Positions 32,568 through 43,083 of a stretch of 64,000 bases of DNA are shown here, piece by piece. The notes beneath the pieces were generated by a model. It saw only the letters and a program-made list of their open reading frames with translations, was not told where the DNA came from and did not search any database. Within the stretch, counting starts at the first letter, position 1, and each line of letters starts with the position of its first letter. This DNA is from Roridomyces roridus (Eukaryota > Basidiomycota > Agaricomycetes > Agaricales > Mycenaceae). The DNA is taken from contig JARKIF010000064.1 in the NCBI GenBank assembly GCA_029378245.1, forward strand, positions 124,001 through 188,000, written 5' to 3'. Both the position numbers and the translations under genes were made by a program.

Positions 32568-32804
32568 TGAACCGAGAGCTATGCCGATGAAGACGTCCCA
32601 CCCCGAGTCCTCGACCATCTGCTGGCTGGAGCTCCCCGAATGTCGGTTCCACGAGCATCCGCAACTCTGAGTCGGATACACGCGGCGCTGCTCTCACTTC
32701 CCTGCTCCGGTAAGACACTCATCTTCTTGATGTATCGCTTCCATGGCTCATTGTACGGGACAGAAAACAGAATGTCTCCTTGGAAATTCCCATGAACTCC
32801 AAGC

Positions 32805-32985
32805 TGGGCGGGTGCATATTGTCTGCAAAATGTACGATAACAAAGTGCCTCGGAAGTCTTAAAACTTCGGTTTCCTGGCGACGGACCAGCACACCGTGAC
32901 GTCCCGTCGTCTTTCTACAAAGTGTGTATTCATCTGTACCTTTTGCATCCTATGTGCTGACGAGGGAAAGCGTGCTTAGTTCATG
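32805..32985 (+). repeat. Direct repeat, copy 1
   Basis: Matches 34066-34250 with divergence. Shared landmarks are ATGTACGATAAC, CCTCGGAA, CGTCTTTCTACAA-GTGTGTATTC and CTGACGAGGG-AAAGCGTGCTTAG. Both copies contain a similar exon/intron-like border after the CTACAAG block. Confidence 0.7.
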
Positions 32986-33302
32986 CCGGTAACCTTCCAC
33001 GACACAGGGCAGCAAGAGCATCTGCAGTGTCAAGTTTGCGGGGGATTGATTTCTCATGCGGGTGCTGGGCTGCTGAGTGTGGTCAAGGCGGGGCAGAACA
33101 CCAACGAGTCTCAAGTGCGTGCGCTGTGTCCCTGCCTCATCTTTTTGCTTACAAGACGCAGCTTTGCATACTAACACCACACCAAGCACATTGTGTTTGA
33201 AGAGAATGGACGCTCACGAGCCGTCCACAACTCCTCACACGCCTCCCTGCCGCTATGATGCCTCTTCGACATCCCGCTCCAAGCAAAACGGTCTTCAGCT
33301 TG

Positions 33303-33635
33303 TACGATAACGACGTTTCTCGGAATCACGAGCCCAGACTTCGATGGAGAAGGGTCTGTGTCCTGGAGCGCTGTTCCTCACTGCTCGTAAGCACTCACCA
33401 CAGCCGCTTTGCTCATGATCATCCTTTCTGACCGTTTCTTTAGCCCAAGATCTGCTTTTCGTCAAGCGCGCTGCGGAATCGCTCACTACTCTGCAGTCCC
33501 AGGACCAAGGATGTCACCACAACGTCCTCCTCTTTGCACCTCGTCTCGGGTGAGGAACGGGTCCGGAGGCCATCCACATCCCAAGATTGCAAGAATCGAC
33601 GCCTTGGCCACACCAACACCAACTACGGCCGCCCA
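33303..33635 (+). pseudogene. Relic of unknown gene, copy 2
   Basis: Diverged copy of 26576-26930. It keeps the putative intron (GTAAGCACTCACCAC to TTCTTTAG) and the following AQDLLFVKRAAESLTTLQ stretch, then stops. Further conserved words are CACATCCCAAGATTGCAAGAA and CACCAACACC. Confidence 0.45.
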
Positions 33636-34065
33636 GTCTCCGTGCTTCCCCGCATCCTGTACTAGCATTCTTGTTATAACGGGATGGGCGGGAAGAGCAT
33701 CTCCAGGACAAAGTTTGCGGATGAAAACTCTAGTGAGCATGAAGGACTAATGAGTCCAAGGTGTGCTTTCTTCGTCCCCTTTTCTCTTCAGTTTACTCAT
33801 GAGTCGCAGTTACTCGTCGCCACGGTACCCGCCAAGTACCCGCACCACACCTCCGAGTGCGTCCTATTTGACGTAGGCAAGCCCAAGACGAAGATTGTGG
33901 TCAATGCATCGTCTCGCTCTCCTGCCTCCGCGCCATCTATCCGTCGCCGTCGCCGACGTAGGCCTTGCCACTCTCTCACGCAGTCGCTCCGCTCCCGCTT
34001 CGTGGTCACGCGCGATTAGACCTGGAGGCTCTGCAAGTATGACCAGGGAGGGACGGGTCAGCGCA

Positions 34066-34250
34066 CCGGGTGCAATATTGTCTTCAAGATGTACGATAAC
34101 GCGGAGTCCCTCGGAACGCTCGACACTTGGGGGTGCTCTGGCCACGGGTCAACACACCTCCGCTATCGTCTTTCTACAAGGTGTGTATTCCTCCATACCT
34201 TCTGTATCCCACATGCTGACGAGGGGAAGCGTGCTTAGCTCATGCCCCGA
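34066..34250 (+). repeat. Direct repeat, copy 2
   Basis: Second copy of the sequence at 32805-32985, about 1.26 kb downstream in the same orientation. Confidence 0.7.
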
Positions 34251-34769
34251 GCTGATGATGGGCCCCTCTGGAGTGTTAAGACATCCTGGGCCCCCGTCTG
34301 TCCTCCGACACGGCACTAAATGCCAGACGGCATCCCCAGCGTGCAGCGCGAGGACGGTCATCAAAATCGGTGCTTCCGTTCTTGTCATACTCGAGGTCGT
34401 TGGGGTACTGCTGGGGTGCGGCGTCGAATCCGCATTGGCATGGCTTTGTCGAATCGCTGCGAGAGCGGCGGGGTCGACTGCATTGCCGCTCATGATGGTC
34501 GAGATGACCGATGCGCTCGAAGAGGCGGAAAGGGTGCGGACACCATCTAGCTCTGGGGCAGCATTCTGCAAAGCAATCAAGTCGAGGGTGCAACATTCGT
34601 TTTCGGCACATGTAAGTACCTTACAAGGCTCCTTATACCCGTACCGGCTCTTGTCCTTGTATTTCACGGCATGATTGCTCGATTGTGCAGCTATATAGAT
34701 AGGAAGTCTTGTAATCGTTCTTTTTTACAGACTATAAAGAATCCGAATTCTACGTGCCACGGAGCCGCC

Positions 34770-36290
34770 CTACACAAGTGTGATGCCCAATCCTTCCGCC
34801 CGGAGCTGCGCGACCTTGTCCACAAGGTGCTGACTACATTCTCCTCTCTCCTCCGAGCCCGCCCATTCGTGGTTGCAGTCAATGTGAAGTCTCTGCCAGC
34901 GGGCTACAGGCGGCGGTACTGCGAGAGTAGCGAGCTGCGTGTCCGTCCACCAGCGCGAAAACATCATCTGCTCCAGCATCTCCTCCAAGTCCTCGTTGAC
35001 CCCGAAACGGGATTCGATAGAAACCCCTTGGAGACTAGGCACCACATGGACATTTTGAGCGCTGGAATATCGAAGGAACCCCATGGCGGCTCTGACGGAA
35101 CCCAATCCATCAAAGCAATGCTCCAGATTGAGATCCACGAGATTTGGGGAATGGGTGAGGAGGGAGATGATGTCCTCAGGCGTCATCATAGAGCCTATGA
35201 TCTCGAGGCACTCAATACGGGTGGAACGACTCTGGAATGACGTGAAATCCTCCGAAGACCAGGAGGTCTCAATTCCCGAACGGATCTCCAGAGTTGTGAG
35301 CGAGGGAAGATCGAGGCACGCGATGAAAGGCGTAATATGCCCGTCCTCCTCCGCGTAAGGATAAATTAGCGAAAGGCTTTCCAGTCGGGCCAGCTGGACG
35401 ACCGGAGCAGAGATGGGGGGTTGGGACCACGGAATCAATCCGGAAAAGTCTGCTGTGACGATATTCGTGCACTGAACGAGAATGTCGAGGAAACTTTGGG
35501 CGCTCTCCAGGCAGGAAACTGTGATGTCGAGGCGCGTGAGTTGAGACCACGGCAGATGGATGCGACCTGTAAAGGCCCGGACAGTAACGGAAACTGTCCG
35601 AAGACAAGGTGCGCCGAGGAATACTTTGACCGGGGAGTGCATCGGAATATCCGTCCGGTCTTTTATGTAGACGCTGACGAGGCTTTTCAGCGCATCCATG
35701 GGCAATTCGCGCAGCCCCGAGATTTGTGCGTTCTGGAACACCAACGACTTCCACCGTGGGGTGAGTTCGAAGAGCAAGTCTACCACGGGGGATGCTGCCG
35801 AGGGCTGATCTACAAGCAGGATTGGGATAGGATGTGGTGCCGAACGCTCGAGGAACGTCTTTGTGGTGGCTAGAAACGAATCTGACCGGGCTTTCTTGAG
35901 GCTCAGCTTCACTGGGAAGTTCCATAGCTGCGGCGTTGTACAAGCCAGCTGCCTCCAGTGAGCGCAGACCTGGGATATGACAAGCACCTTCCGCAAGGCA
36001 GGAGAGGTGGACCTGCGAAGAAGCCACTCAGGCTCCGTTGTTCCGACACCCGCAACAATCGAGAATATTTCCACCAACAACTCGGCAGGGAGTTTGCGGA
36101 TGGGGGATATCACTTGTTTGAGAGAAGCGATGACTCCCCGCTCGCGGTCACGAAGACGCAGGAGATCACGGATCTGCGACTCGATGCGGGCGACATTGGC
36201 TTCAGCCGCGAGAATGAGCTGTTTCGCCTTGCTCTCGAAGTTGGAGGCCGATGAGTGGCCGAGCATAAGGGCAGAGGCGATGTTGTCCAT
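34770..36290 (-). CDS. F-box protein F12, type A, intact
   Basis: A 506-aa protein beginning MDNIASALMLGHSSASNF. Coiled coil AEANVARIESQIRDLLRLRD, F-box LPAELLVEIF to CAHWRQLACTTPQLW with a longer insert in between (VGTTEPEWLLRRST), repeats with PWSQLTRLDI and NLVDLNLEHCF, then FSRWWTDTQLATLA and PPPVARW. Lies 389 bp downstream of F13 in the same orientation and is close to it in sequence, suggesting a tandem duplication. Confidence 0.88.
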   Translation of the reverse strand: MDNIASALMLGHSSASNFESKAKQLILAAEANVARIESQIRDLLRLRDRERGVIASLKQVISPIRKLPAELLVEIFSIVAGVGTTEPEWLLRRSTSPALRKVLVISQVCAHWRQLACTTPQLWNFPVKLSLKKARSDSFLATTKTFLERSAPHPIPILLVDQPSAASPVVDLLFELTPRWKSLVFQNAQISGLRELPMDALKSLVSVYIKDRTDIPMHSPVKVFLGAPCLRTVSVTVRAFTGRIHLPWSQLTRLDITVSCLESAQSFLDILVQCTNIVTADFSGLIPWSQPPISAPVVQLARLESLSLIYPYAEEDGHITPFIACLDLPSLTTLEIRSGIETSWSSEDFTSFQSRSTRIECLEIIGSMMTPEDIISLLTHSPNLVDLNLEHCFDGLGSVRAAMGFLRYSSAQNVHVVPSLQGVSIESRFGVNEDLEEMLEQMMFSRWWTDTQLATLAVPPPVARWQRLHIDCNHEWAGSEERGECSQHLVDKVAQLRAEGLGITLV

Positions 36291-36679
36291 GTTGGAGAAT
36301 GTGAGGCCAATGGATGAGACCGTTGTCGCGTCACGACGCTACTCTTAGTGAAAAAGCGACAGGGTCAGGCTCCCTGGTATACGATATAGGCAGATCGAAG
36401 GCGCACCGCTGAAGTTTCCAAACAGTTGTCCTGGCTTGATGACGCGACTGGCACTCGAATTTCGCGATGCCACTCGGACGCGCGTTGACACGAGAAAGAA
36501 GTGTGTTTGCGAGCCAATCAATGACCAAACCTCGGACTGTGTCCGTTCGATTTTGCCTGGATTTCGTACTTGGCTACCTACCCACTTGGATAATTGCTGC
36601 TGTAAAAACACGAAATGGGATCAAATCGGCTCTGGATTTTTTATGGTATCTGTGCCTAAATCATTCGTTCACTCAGCAC
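36291..36679. other. Intergenic 36291-36679
   Basis: Spacer between the F12 start and the F13 stop; no ankyrin leader relic here, unlike F8, F9, F11 and F13. No other feature recognised. Confidence 0.5.
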
Positions 36680-38179
36680 CTAATCAATCACGACGTCGAG
36701 TCCCTGCCCCTGGAGCTGCGCCACCTTTGCCAAAAGCGAGCGGCTGTATTCTCGCTGCTGCCTGACCAAGACATCGAAGTGGATACAAATCTCGAGCTTC
36801 TCCCAACGGGCCACAGGCGGGGCGACCGGAAGAGCTGCAAGCTGCGCGTCCGTCCACCAGCGCGAGCTGATCATACGTTGCAGTTTTTCTTCATCGATAT
36901 CCTCCATGCTGTCCGAAATCGTAAGGCGTTGGAGGCGTGGAGCTGGATGTGCCAGCGCGGTAGCGGAGAATGTGAGATATTCGAGCGTTGATTCGAAAGC
37001 CGCATCGCTGTTGAAACATGAGGACAAGTGGAGCGCCACGAGACTGGGGGAATTGAGGAGGAGAGACGAGAGGTCCTCGGAAGTCATGAGGGAGTATGAG
37101 ATGTCCAAATACTCGATGTTCGGAGAACGGCGAAGGAATGCCGTGATATCCGCAGGGGACCAACAAGTCTCATATCCCGCGTAGATGCTCAATTTGGTGA
37201 GCGAAGGGAGGGCTAGGCGCGCAATGAAGGGGCTAATGAATCCGTCGTCGGAGTGGAAACACAATCTCAGATTGGTCAACTGTGCGAGCTGAACGACTGG
37301 AGTTGGAACCATATCGGGCGGTTGGTTCCAGGTTACGATGCCGTTGAATTCAACGGAGGCAATATTGGTGCACTGGGCCAAAATGTCGAGGAACTCCTGG
37401 GCTGGCTCTCCATTGAAGACATGTAGGCTCAGTTCGACCAGCTGAGACCAAGGCATGTGGAATGGGCCCATGTTCCGGACGGTAAGGCGCACCGTCCGGA
37501 GGGAATGAGCGCCAAGGAACGCTTTCACAGGCGATAGATCTGAAATGTGGGCCTGGTGCCTGAGATCCAGGCTGATGAGGCTCTTCAGCGCATCCATGGG
37601 GAGTCGGTATAATTGTGAGATATCCGACTCCGCAAAGACCAACGACTCCCAGCGCGGGGCTGAATCCAACATGACTTGGACGAGAGGTGATGCTTTGGGA
37701 GTCTCCCCTTTCCATAAAATCGGGATAGGAAGGGGTGCTGAGCGCTCGAAGAACGTTTTCGTCGTTTCCAAATACACGTCCGACGGGGCCTTCTTGAAAT
37801 TCAGGAAGACTTGATAGTTCCACAGCTGCGGTGTTGTACAAGCCAGCTGCCTCCAGTGTGCGCAAACCTGAGACAAGGCCAGCACGGAGTCAAGCGCGTG
37901 GCTAGTGAAGGTGGGGTTGGACAGCTTTCCGGCTTGGGCCGCGACGACCCGGAAGATCTCGACCAAGAGCTCGGCGGGAAGCTTGCGGATGGGGGCTATG
38001 ACTTGTTTGAGAACGGCAATGATACCCCGCTCGCGGTCGCGGAGACGCAGCAGGTCACGCATTTGTGATTCAATGCGGGCGATATTGGCCTCGGCCGCAA
38101 GGATGAGGTTTTTGGCCAGATGCTCGATGTCGGACGTAGAGGAATGGCCCAGTAGAAGAGCGGAAGTTATATCCTCCAT
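36680..38179 (-). CDS. F-box protein F13, type A, intact
   Basis: 499 aa beginning MEDITSALLLGHSSTSD. Coiled coil AEANIARIESQMRDLLRLRD, F-box LPAELLVEIF to CAHWRQLACTTPQLW, leucine-rich-like repeats with PWSQLVELSL and SLVALHLSSCF, SSRWWTDAQLAALP-APPVARW, end LDVVID. Nearest relative in the window is F11. Divergent from the ankyrin gene, with about 250 bp between its ATG and the ankyrin leader ATG. Confidence 0.9.
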   Translation of the reverse strand: MEDITSALLLGHSSTSDIEHLAKNLILAAEANIARIESQMRDLLRLRDRERGIIAVLKQVIAPIRKLPAELLVEIFRVVAAQAGKLSNPTFTSHALDSVLALSQVCAHWRQLACTTPQLWNYQVFLNFKKAPSDVYLETTKTFFERSAPLPIPILWKGETPKASPLVQVMLDSAPRWESLVFAESDISQLYRLPMDALKSLISLDLRHQAHISDLSPVKAFLGAHSLRTVRLTVRNMGPFHMPWSQLVELSLHVFNGEPAQEFLDILAQCTNIASVEFNGIVTWNQPPDMVPTPVVQLAQLTNLRLCFHSDDGFISPFIARLALPSLTKLSIYAGYETCWSPADITAFLRRSPNIEYLDISYSLMTSEDLSSLLLNSPSLVALHLSSCFNSDAAFESTLEYLTFSATALAHPAPRLQRLTISDSMEDIDEEKLQRMISSRWWTDAQLAALPVAPPVARWEKLEICIHFDVLVRQQREYSRSLLAKVAQLQGQGLDVVID

Positions 38180-38386
38180 GCTACCTCACAGATTGGGAGC
38201 GAAGCACGTAAACGAGTCGCGATTTGGTGTCGGTGGCAGCAGGGAAAACTGCAGGTCTACCTCGGTGCATCAGCTCAGATTAGGGTTGAAATGCGCGAGA
38301 ACTGACCAGAGTTTTGCCGCCAGATGTAGCAGCAGGCCTAGTAGGGACTCCGTGGAGGGGAAGAACAAGGAGAAGAAAGTTTTGAT

Positions 38387-38400
38387 CTGATTTGTCATCA
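38387..38400. promoter_or_regulatory. Shared promoter word GATTTGTCATCA
   Basis: GATTTGTCAT occurs in the divergent spacers of F13 (here), F11 (about 32420-32431) and F9 (about 26216-26227), each 20-40 bp before the ankyrin-side ATG, and also upstream of the MFS gene (about 43197-43206). The first three can be shared ancestry; a functional site is only suggested. Confidence 0.35.
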
Positions 38401-38530
38401 CTTGATTCGTTACTTGCTTCTCACCACCATGGTGCTTTCTTCGTTCTCGCTGTACAGCCCGCTCATCTGAACTTGAGTCAAGCCAGATCTCGCCACTCTT
38501 CCGCCTGAAACGGTCGATTTCGCTCATCGG

Positions 38531-39028
38531 ATGTTCGATGCTGCTCGAAATGGGAACTCAGAGCTACTTCTCGCGGCGGTCGATGCGGGGCTACCAGTGA
38601 ATATTCTGAACGAGAAAGGTGAGTGAACGCGTTGAACTAAAGCATATACGCCGAACCGCGATTTCTAGGCAACAGCCTCCTCATGCTCGCGTCATACGGT
38701 TGGTAACCTTCCAGTAGTCGGAGCGTAATACTCAACGCTGCTAGCCGGCCATCTCGACCTCACGAAGAAGCTACTCGACAAGGGAGGCGATCCGAACCTT
38801 TTAAATGATCTAGGGCAATCCATGATCGCAGGGGCAATCTTCAAGGCCCACGACGATGTCGTGCGTGCACTGGCGGAGAAGGGCGCGGATCCCAGGCTGG
38901 GGAAACCGACCGCCATCGAGACCGCACATATGTTTGGCCGGATTGAGCTCATGGAAGCTCTTGGGGCCACGGACACAGATATTGGGCCCGATGTCCCCTC
39001 GCCAATTCCCCGCAGCGACAGTGCGTGA
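38531..39028 (+). CDS. Small ankyrin-repeat protein
   Basis: Three exons, 38531-38618, 38669-38698 and 38745-39028, with introns of 50 and 46 bp, give 133 aa. Repeats read MFDAARNGNSELLLAAVDAG, then GHLDLTKKLLDKGGDPN and HDDVVRALAEKGADPRLG: three to four ankyrin units, which usually mediate protein binding. An older start at 38430 (MVLSSFSLYSPL) is in frame but followed by two stops, so translation must begin at 38531 or the gene is newly damaged at its 5' end. Divergent partner of F13; an ankyrin/F-box pair could have had a joint role, but this is inference. Confidence 0.75.
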
Positions 39029-39158
39029 ATGGTTGTGTATTTTGTATCGAGTTTGTATGTGGGTGGATTCCGTTTGAATATACACACATTGTTGTACCTG
39101 TACTGTCTTAACTTTTGGTCCTGATATGCAGACTTTGTAACATTCGGACGAACGACAA

Positions 39159-40756
39159 TCAATCGTAACCATTCCTTCCCGTGACCACGCCGAACGCGGG
39201 TCCCCCTTGCCCGAACATATCGCGTAAATCTCGAGTCAACGCCTCCGGCCTCTCATACGCTGCAAAATGCCCTCCACCATCATGCTCCCGATCGAACACT
39301 ATCTTCCCAAGCTTCTTGGACCAACTCCAGTGCACATTGTTGTCAATACTCGTTGAAGTTTCAACACAGAACCGCAACTACTCACCTCTTCGGGAAACAC
39401 ACAATCTCGCCTGGAAATCTCGATATTCCCAGCGGAATAGACGTCCTTTCGTATGCAAAGAACCTTGCAACCTGTTTCGCGGATTCGCCTTCTCCGACCT
39501 CGAAATAAATCCGTCCAGCCGCTGTAGGACCCGCTCTCGAGAACCAATAAATCGACACCCACGTGAGTACTAGTCGCTTTCAACCTCCGCCTCAATGCAA
39601 ATTGGACTATTTCACCCACCTTCGTCGTCCTTCCATGGATACCGGTCGGTCCACGCAACCAATTTTTCGTAGACCCAAGCTAACAAACCTACGGGCGAAT
39701 CCGCGAGGGAGTATCCCAGAGTTTGGGGTTTTGTCCCTTGTTCTGCGAGGTACCCGCATCCGGTGGCCATGAAGTGTTGACTGCGTTTGATTCCTTCTTT
39801 TTCTTTTCCGGTGAGGCCTTTTATCAACATCGACAAGAAATCTAGGGGTTGTGTGAACAGAGATGGGGGCTGCCCTCTGGCATGTGGAATTTCAGGTTCA
39901 GAGCACTTGGCCAGACTGACGGAATGGGGACGTACCCGGGGAAATTGGTATGCCAGGCTTTACTGTGTCTTGGACCGTATAGGTGCGCAATTTTGCGGGT
40001 GATCTGATCAACGTCTGACTGCATAGTAAACATACTTTTGGATTTCACTCACAAGAAATCCCCAATCGCCTCCTTGTGTCACTTTTCCGGGAATTCAACC
40101 GCGGGTCTGAGTCGAAAGAATGTGCAAACTGACCGTATTCGTGGTACCCCAAAGCCAACATGAGTTTATTGCAGACCTATCGACAAAGTCAACCAACACC
40201 GCGACTTGACCAATCCAATCTTACCTCTGCGTATTGATCCATATCGAACCTCTTCTTGGACGGTGCTTCAGAGAAACCATACCCAGGAAGGCTGATGGCT
40301 ACGACGTGGAAGCTCGGATGATGTGCAGAGCTTTGTGTGAGTAGAGGCACGAGCTTTCGCGCTTCGAAGAAACTGCCCGGCCCTGATCAACTCGAGTAAG
40401 CTTGGTTGAAACCATTATTCAAAACGCTCACATCCGTGGACGAACAGCAACGGAATAGCGGACTCCGTATCGCTCTTCTTGTGAATATAATGGATGTTGA
40501 GAGTCCCATGCCCTTCGACGGGGATGTCGCGCGTGAACTGAGGAAGTTCGGCGTTCAAAAGGGCTTCATGATGACGCCAGTCGTATCCATTCGCCCACCG
40601 ATCGAGCAAGCGGCGAATATCTGCGAGCGGGACACCATATTCCCACCCAGCGTCTTCCAGCTCGTCGGGCAAGGTCACGAGGGCGAGTTTTTGGCGCAGG
40701 AGGGAGAGTGATTCGTCTGAGACGGAAATGTGGAATGCGCTTTCAGTGGACATCAT
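39159..40756 (-). CDS. Epoxide hydrolase A (alpha/beta hydrolase, EHN type)
   Basis: Eight exons on the minus strand: 40756-40432, 40382-40225, 40176-40134, 40081-40053, 40003-39936, 39876-39620, 39569-39386 and 39324-39159; 409 aa. Introns are 48-61 bp. The N-terminal epoxide hydrolase domain ([26 protein letters not shown]) is followed by an alpha/beta hydrolase fold with HGWPG at 107-111 (oxyanion hole), nucleophile Asp181 in GGDWG and His374 in GGGHFAAYE. The family opens epoxides to diols via an ester on the Asp, in detoxification or in secondary metabolism. The start is ATG 40756 or the next codon; a TATA-like word lies at about 40808-40820. Paralogous to the gene at 47658-49214. Confidence 0.9.
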
Positions 40757-41193
40757 TGCCTGGGAGGAGGAAGAGAGCTCGAGCGTGAGAAGTACCACGT
40801 TGTCACCTTTTAATATAGCCCACGAATCGAAGCACGGTTCCCCGCTCTGTCAGCTACTAGATGCACGGCGGAGATACTGGAATTATTCGCGCCCTGTGAC
40901 CGCAGGCGGCCTTCTCGGTCGATAAATGAACAAATGGATAGATTTCTCTGGACCTCTGGACATGCATTTGCAACGTTTGCAAAGTTGTCGAATCAATCAG
41001 GTACGTTCAAGATTCTCATTGAGTTCCGGCCAATTAACAATGCAAGATTTGTCGGTCGGTGGGAGCCGCAACCAGGAAATGAAAGATGTCGAAGTTGCAT
41101 GTTCGTCCATTATGTATATCGTGAATTATATGAGTTACATCTAAGATCGTGCAGTTTTAGTAGTAATACAATTGCTCATCCCGATTCCCAGCT
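40757..41193. other. Intergenic 40757-41193
   Basis: Holds the epoxide hydrolase A promoter with a TATA-like word near 40808-40820. Otherwise nothing recognised. Confidence 0.5.
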
Positions 41194-43083
41194 CTAGGCG
41201 TCAACCTTCCCCTCCTCAAGCGTCTTCTCAGAGGGCCTCTCCACCGGCGCCTGCTTGTTTATCCGAATATTCTTGATAAACAAGGACGCTATCAGCGCCA
41301 AGCCCGCCACGGGCACACCCAAGACGAAAACAATCCTCAACGCCTCCGCATAACTCCTCACCACCCCCGGAATCATCTCGGGCGACAACTCGGTGTATAT
41401 GGCAGTGGGAGACTCGCGCACCACGGCCGCGGGAGCGTTGGGAGCGTATATTTTGAGATATTTTGTAAGTTGGGAGGAGAACACCGGCTCGGCAACACCC
41501 AGACCCAACGTCCCGCCAAGGAACTGCCCGAACGAGGCCATGGAGGTCGCCTGACCGAGCAGACGCGGGTTGGACTTGAATTCAGCTTGCATCGCAATGA
41601 GCGAGTTCTGCATGCCCATGCCCGTGCCGACACCAGCGAGAATCTGGAATCCGATGATGCGTGCGGATGAAGAGTCGGTGTTGAGGGTGTAGAGCAGCCC
41701 CGAGCCGATGGCGAGGAAGAACGGGGCACCGACGAGGAAGGGGAAGTAGTACCCCGTCAAACCGACGATCTGGCCCGAGCTGATGACGGTGAGGACCACG
41801 CCGAGCATGAATGGAAGCAAGTCCACCCCAGAGTCGGTCGCAGTGCGGTGGCGCACGGCTTGGTAGAAGATGGGGATGTAATAGGAGAAGAGGAGGAGGG
41901 AGAAGCGCGTGAGGAACGCGTAGGCGATGATGGCATAGACGCTGCGCGAGTGGAAGATCGAGGTGGGGACCATGGCACGGTCTTTGAGGTGGATTTCCCA
42001 GAAGACGAGGGCGACGGCGAGGACAAAGGCGAATACAAATGAGATGATGACGGCGTGGTCGCCCCATGCCTTGGTGTTGCCGCCCCATTGGAGAGCGAGT
42101 ACGAGGCAGGTGATAGCGCCCGCGATGAGGACAGCACCGAAAAAGTCCATCTGCAGGAACTGCGACAAGATGTCGCGCGGCGAGCGCTTAGATAGATCCG
42201 CACCGAGAGGCGGCTGCGCTTTGAGCAGAAAAGTGACTGCGACAAGGGAGACGCCACCTACGAGTATGAGATAAGTACGAGGCGAAAAAATAATGAATTA
42301 AGACACTAACCGACAGGTAAGTTGATGAAAAAGCACCACCGCCAAGAAACGTGGTCGGTGAAGGCGCCCCCGATGAGGGGACCGATCACGGAGGACAGGC
42401 CGAAAACAGCGCCAAAGAGACCGAAGAGGCGGGGGCGGTCCTCCAGACGAGTGACTTGGGAAATGATCTGGAGCATTGCGACGACTGCAAAAGTCAGTAT
42501 GGGGCATATGGGGCGACGAGTACTGAGTAAACTCACATAGACCGGCTGCACCAACTCCCGACACTGTCCTTCCCGCTATGAGTTGGTCGACATTTTGAGA
42601 AACGCCGCAGACGAGCGAGCCAATTTCAAAGATGGCTATGGACGAAAGCAGAATATATTTTGATGGAAAGATACGTAGGAGCTGCCAATTAATGAGTCAA
42701 AGAGTCAATCAGATTTATTTTATCGCCGTACCTGTCCGTAGGGCAGCAGAAATACTGTTTGCGCAAGGACGAAGGAGGAAGAGACCCAGCCCTGCAAGCT
42801 GAATGCGTTGAACTGGGAGGCGATTCGAGGCAGGGCTGTCGACAGGATCGTCTGGTCCAAGGCGATGAGTAGTAGTGATAATAGCCTTTGGAAAGTCAGA
42901 GAGATGCCCATAATCTTCAAGCAAATTGACTAACAGTGCCGAGAACACGACGGCCAATCTTCTGCCTGTTAAAATTTCTGATGCAGCCTCTGCTGCTGGC
43001 TCATTCCGAGGCTCCTCGTGTAGTGTGTGCTCCGAGGATGCACGGGGTGTGATTGCCTCTGCGTCGAATTGTGGCGAAGACAT
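41194..43083 (-). CDS. MFS multidrug exporter, DHA2 (14-TM) type
   Basis: Five exons, 43083-42935, 42885-42732, 42681-42537, 42484-42311 and 42257-41194, give 561 aa. The protein opens with a hydrophilic N-terminus of about 40 residues, then TM1 with [18 protein letters not shown], a signature of drug:H+ antiporters, [32 protein letters not shown] in TM5/6, and further membrane segments to a charged tail ([20 protein letters not shown]). Members export toxins, drugs or fungal metabolites across the plasma membrane. Intron 1 uses the donor GTTAGT. A minus-strand TATAAAAAG lies at 43133-43141, about 50 bp before the ATG. It sits between the two epoxide hydrolases, so a joint role in handling a toxic compound is possible. 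Confidence 0.9.

Larger units (their letters stand above)
32284..34769. other. Relic DNA between F11 and F12
   Basis: No intact gene. It contains the ankyrin leader relic (32451), a direct repeat (32805-32985 and 34066-34250), the second copy of an unknown relic gene (33303-33635) and many broken frames. A short stretch near 33045-33100 reads GLISHAGAGLLSVVKAGQ, reminiscent of Alg13-type glycosyltransferase C-termini, but no longer homology can be followed. Confidence 0.4.

Noticed and set aside
32983..33174. Alg13-like GLISHAGAG stretch
   Set aside because: Only about 20 residues fit, the preceding and following frames do not, and similar short matches arise by chance.
41582..42257. Long overlapping frames on both strands over the MFS gene
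   Set aside because: Shadows of the MFS coding frame in GC-rich sequence.
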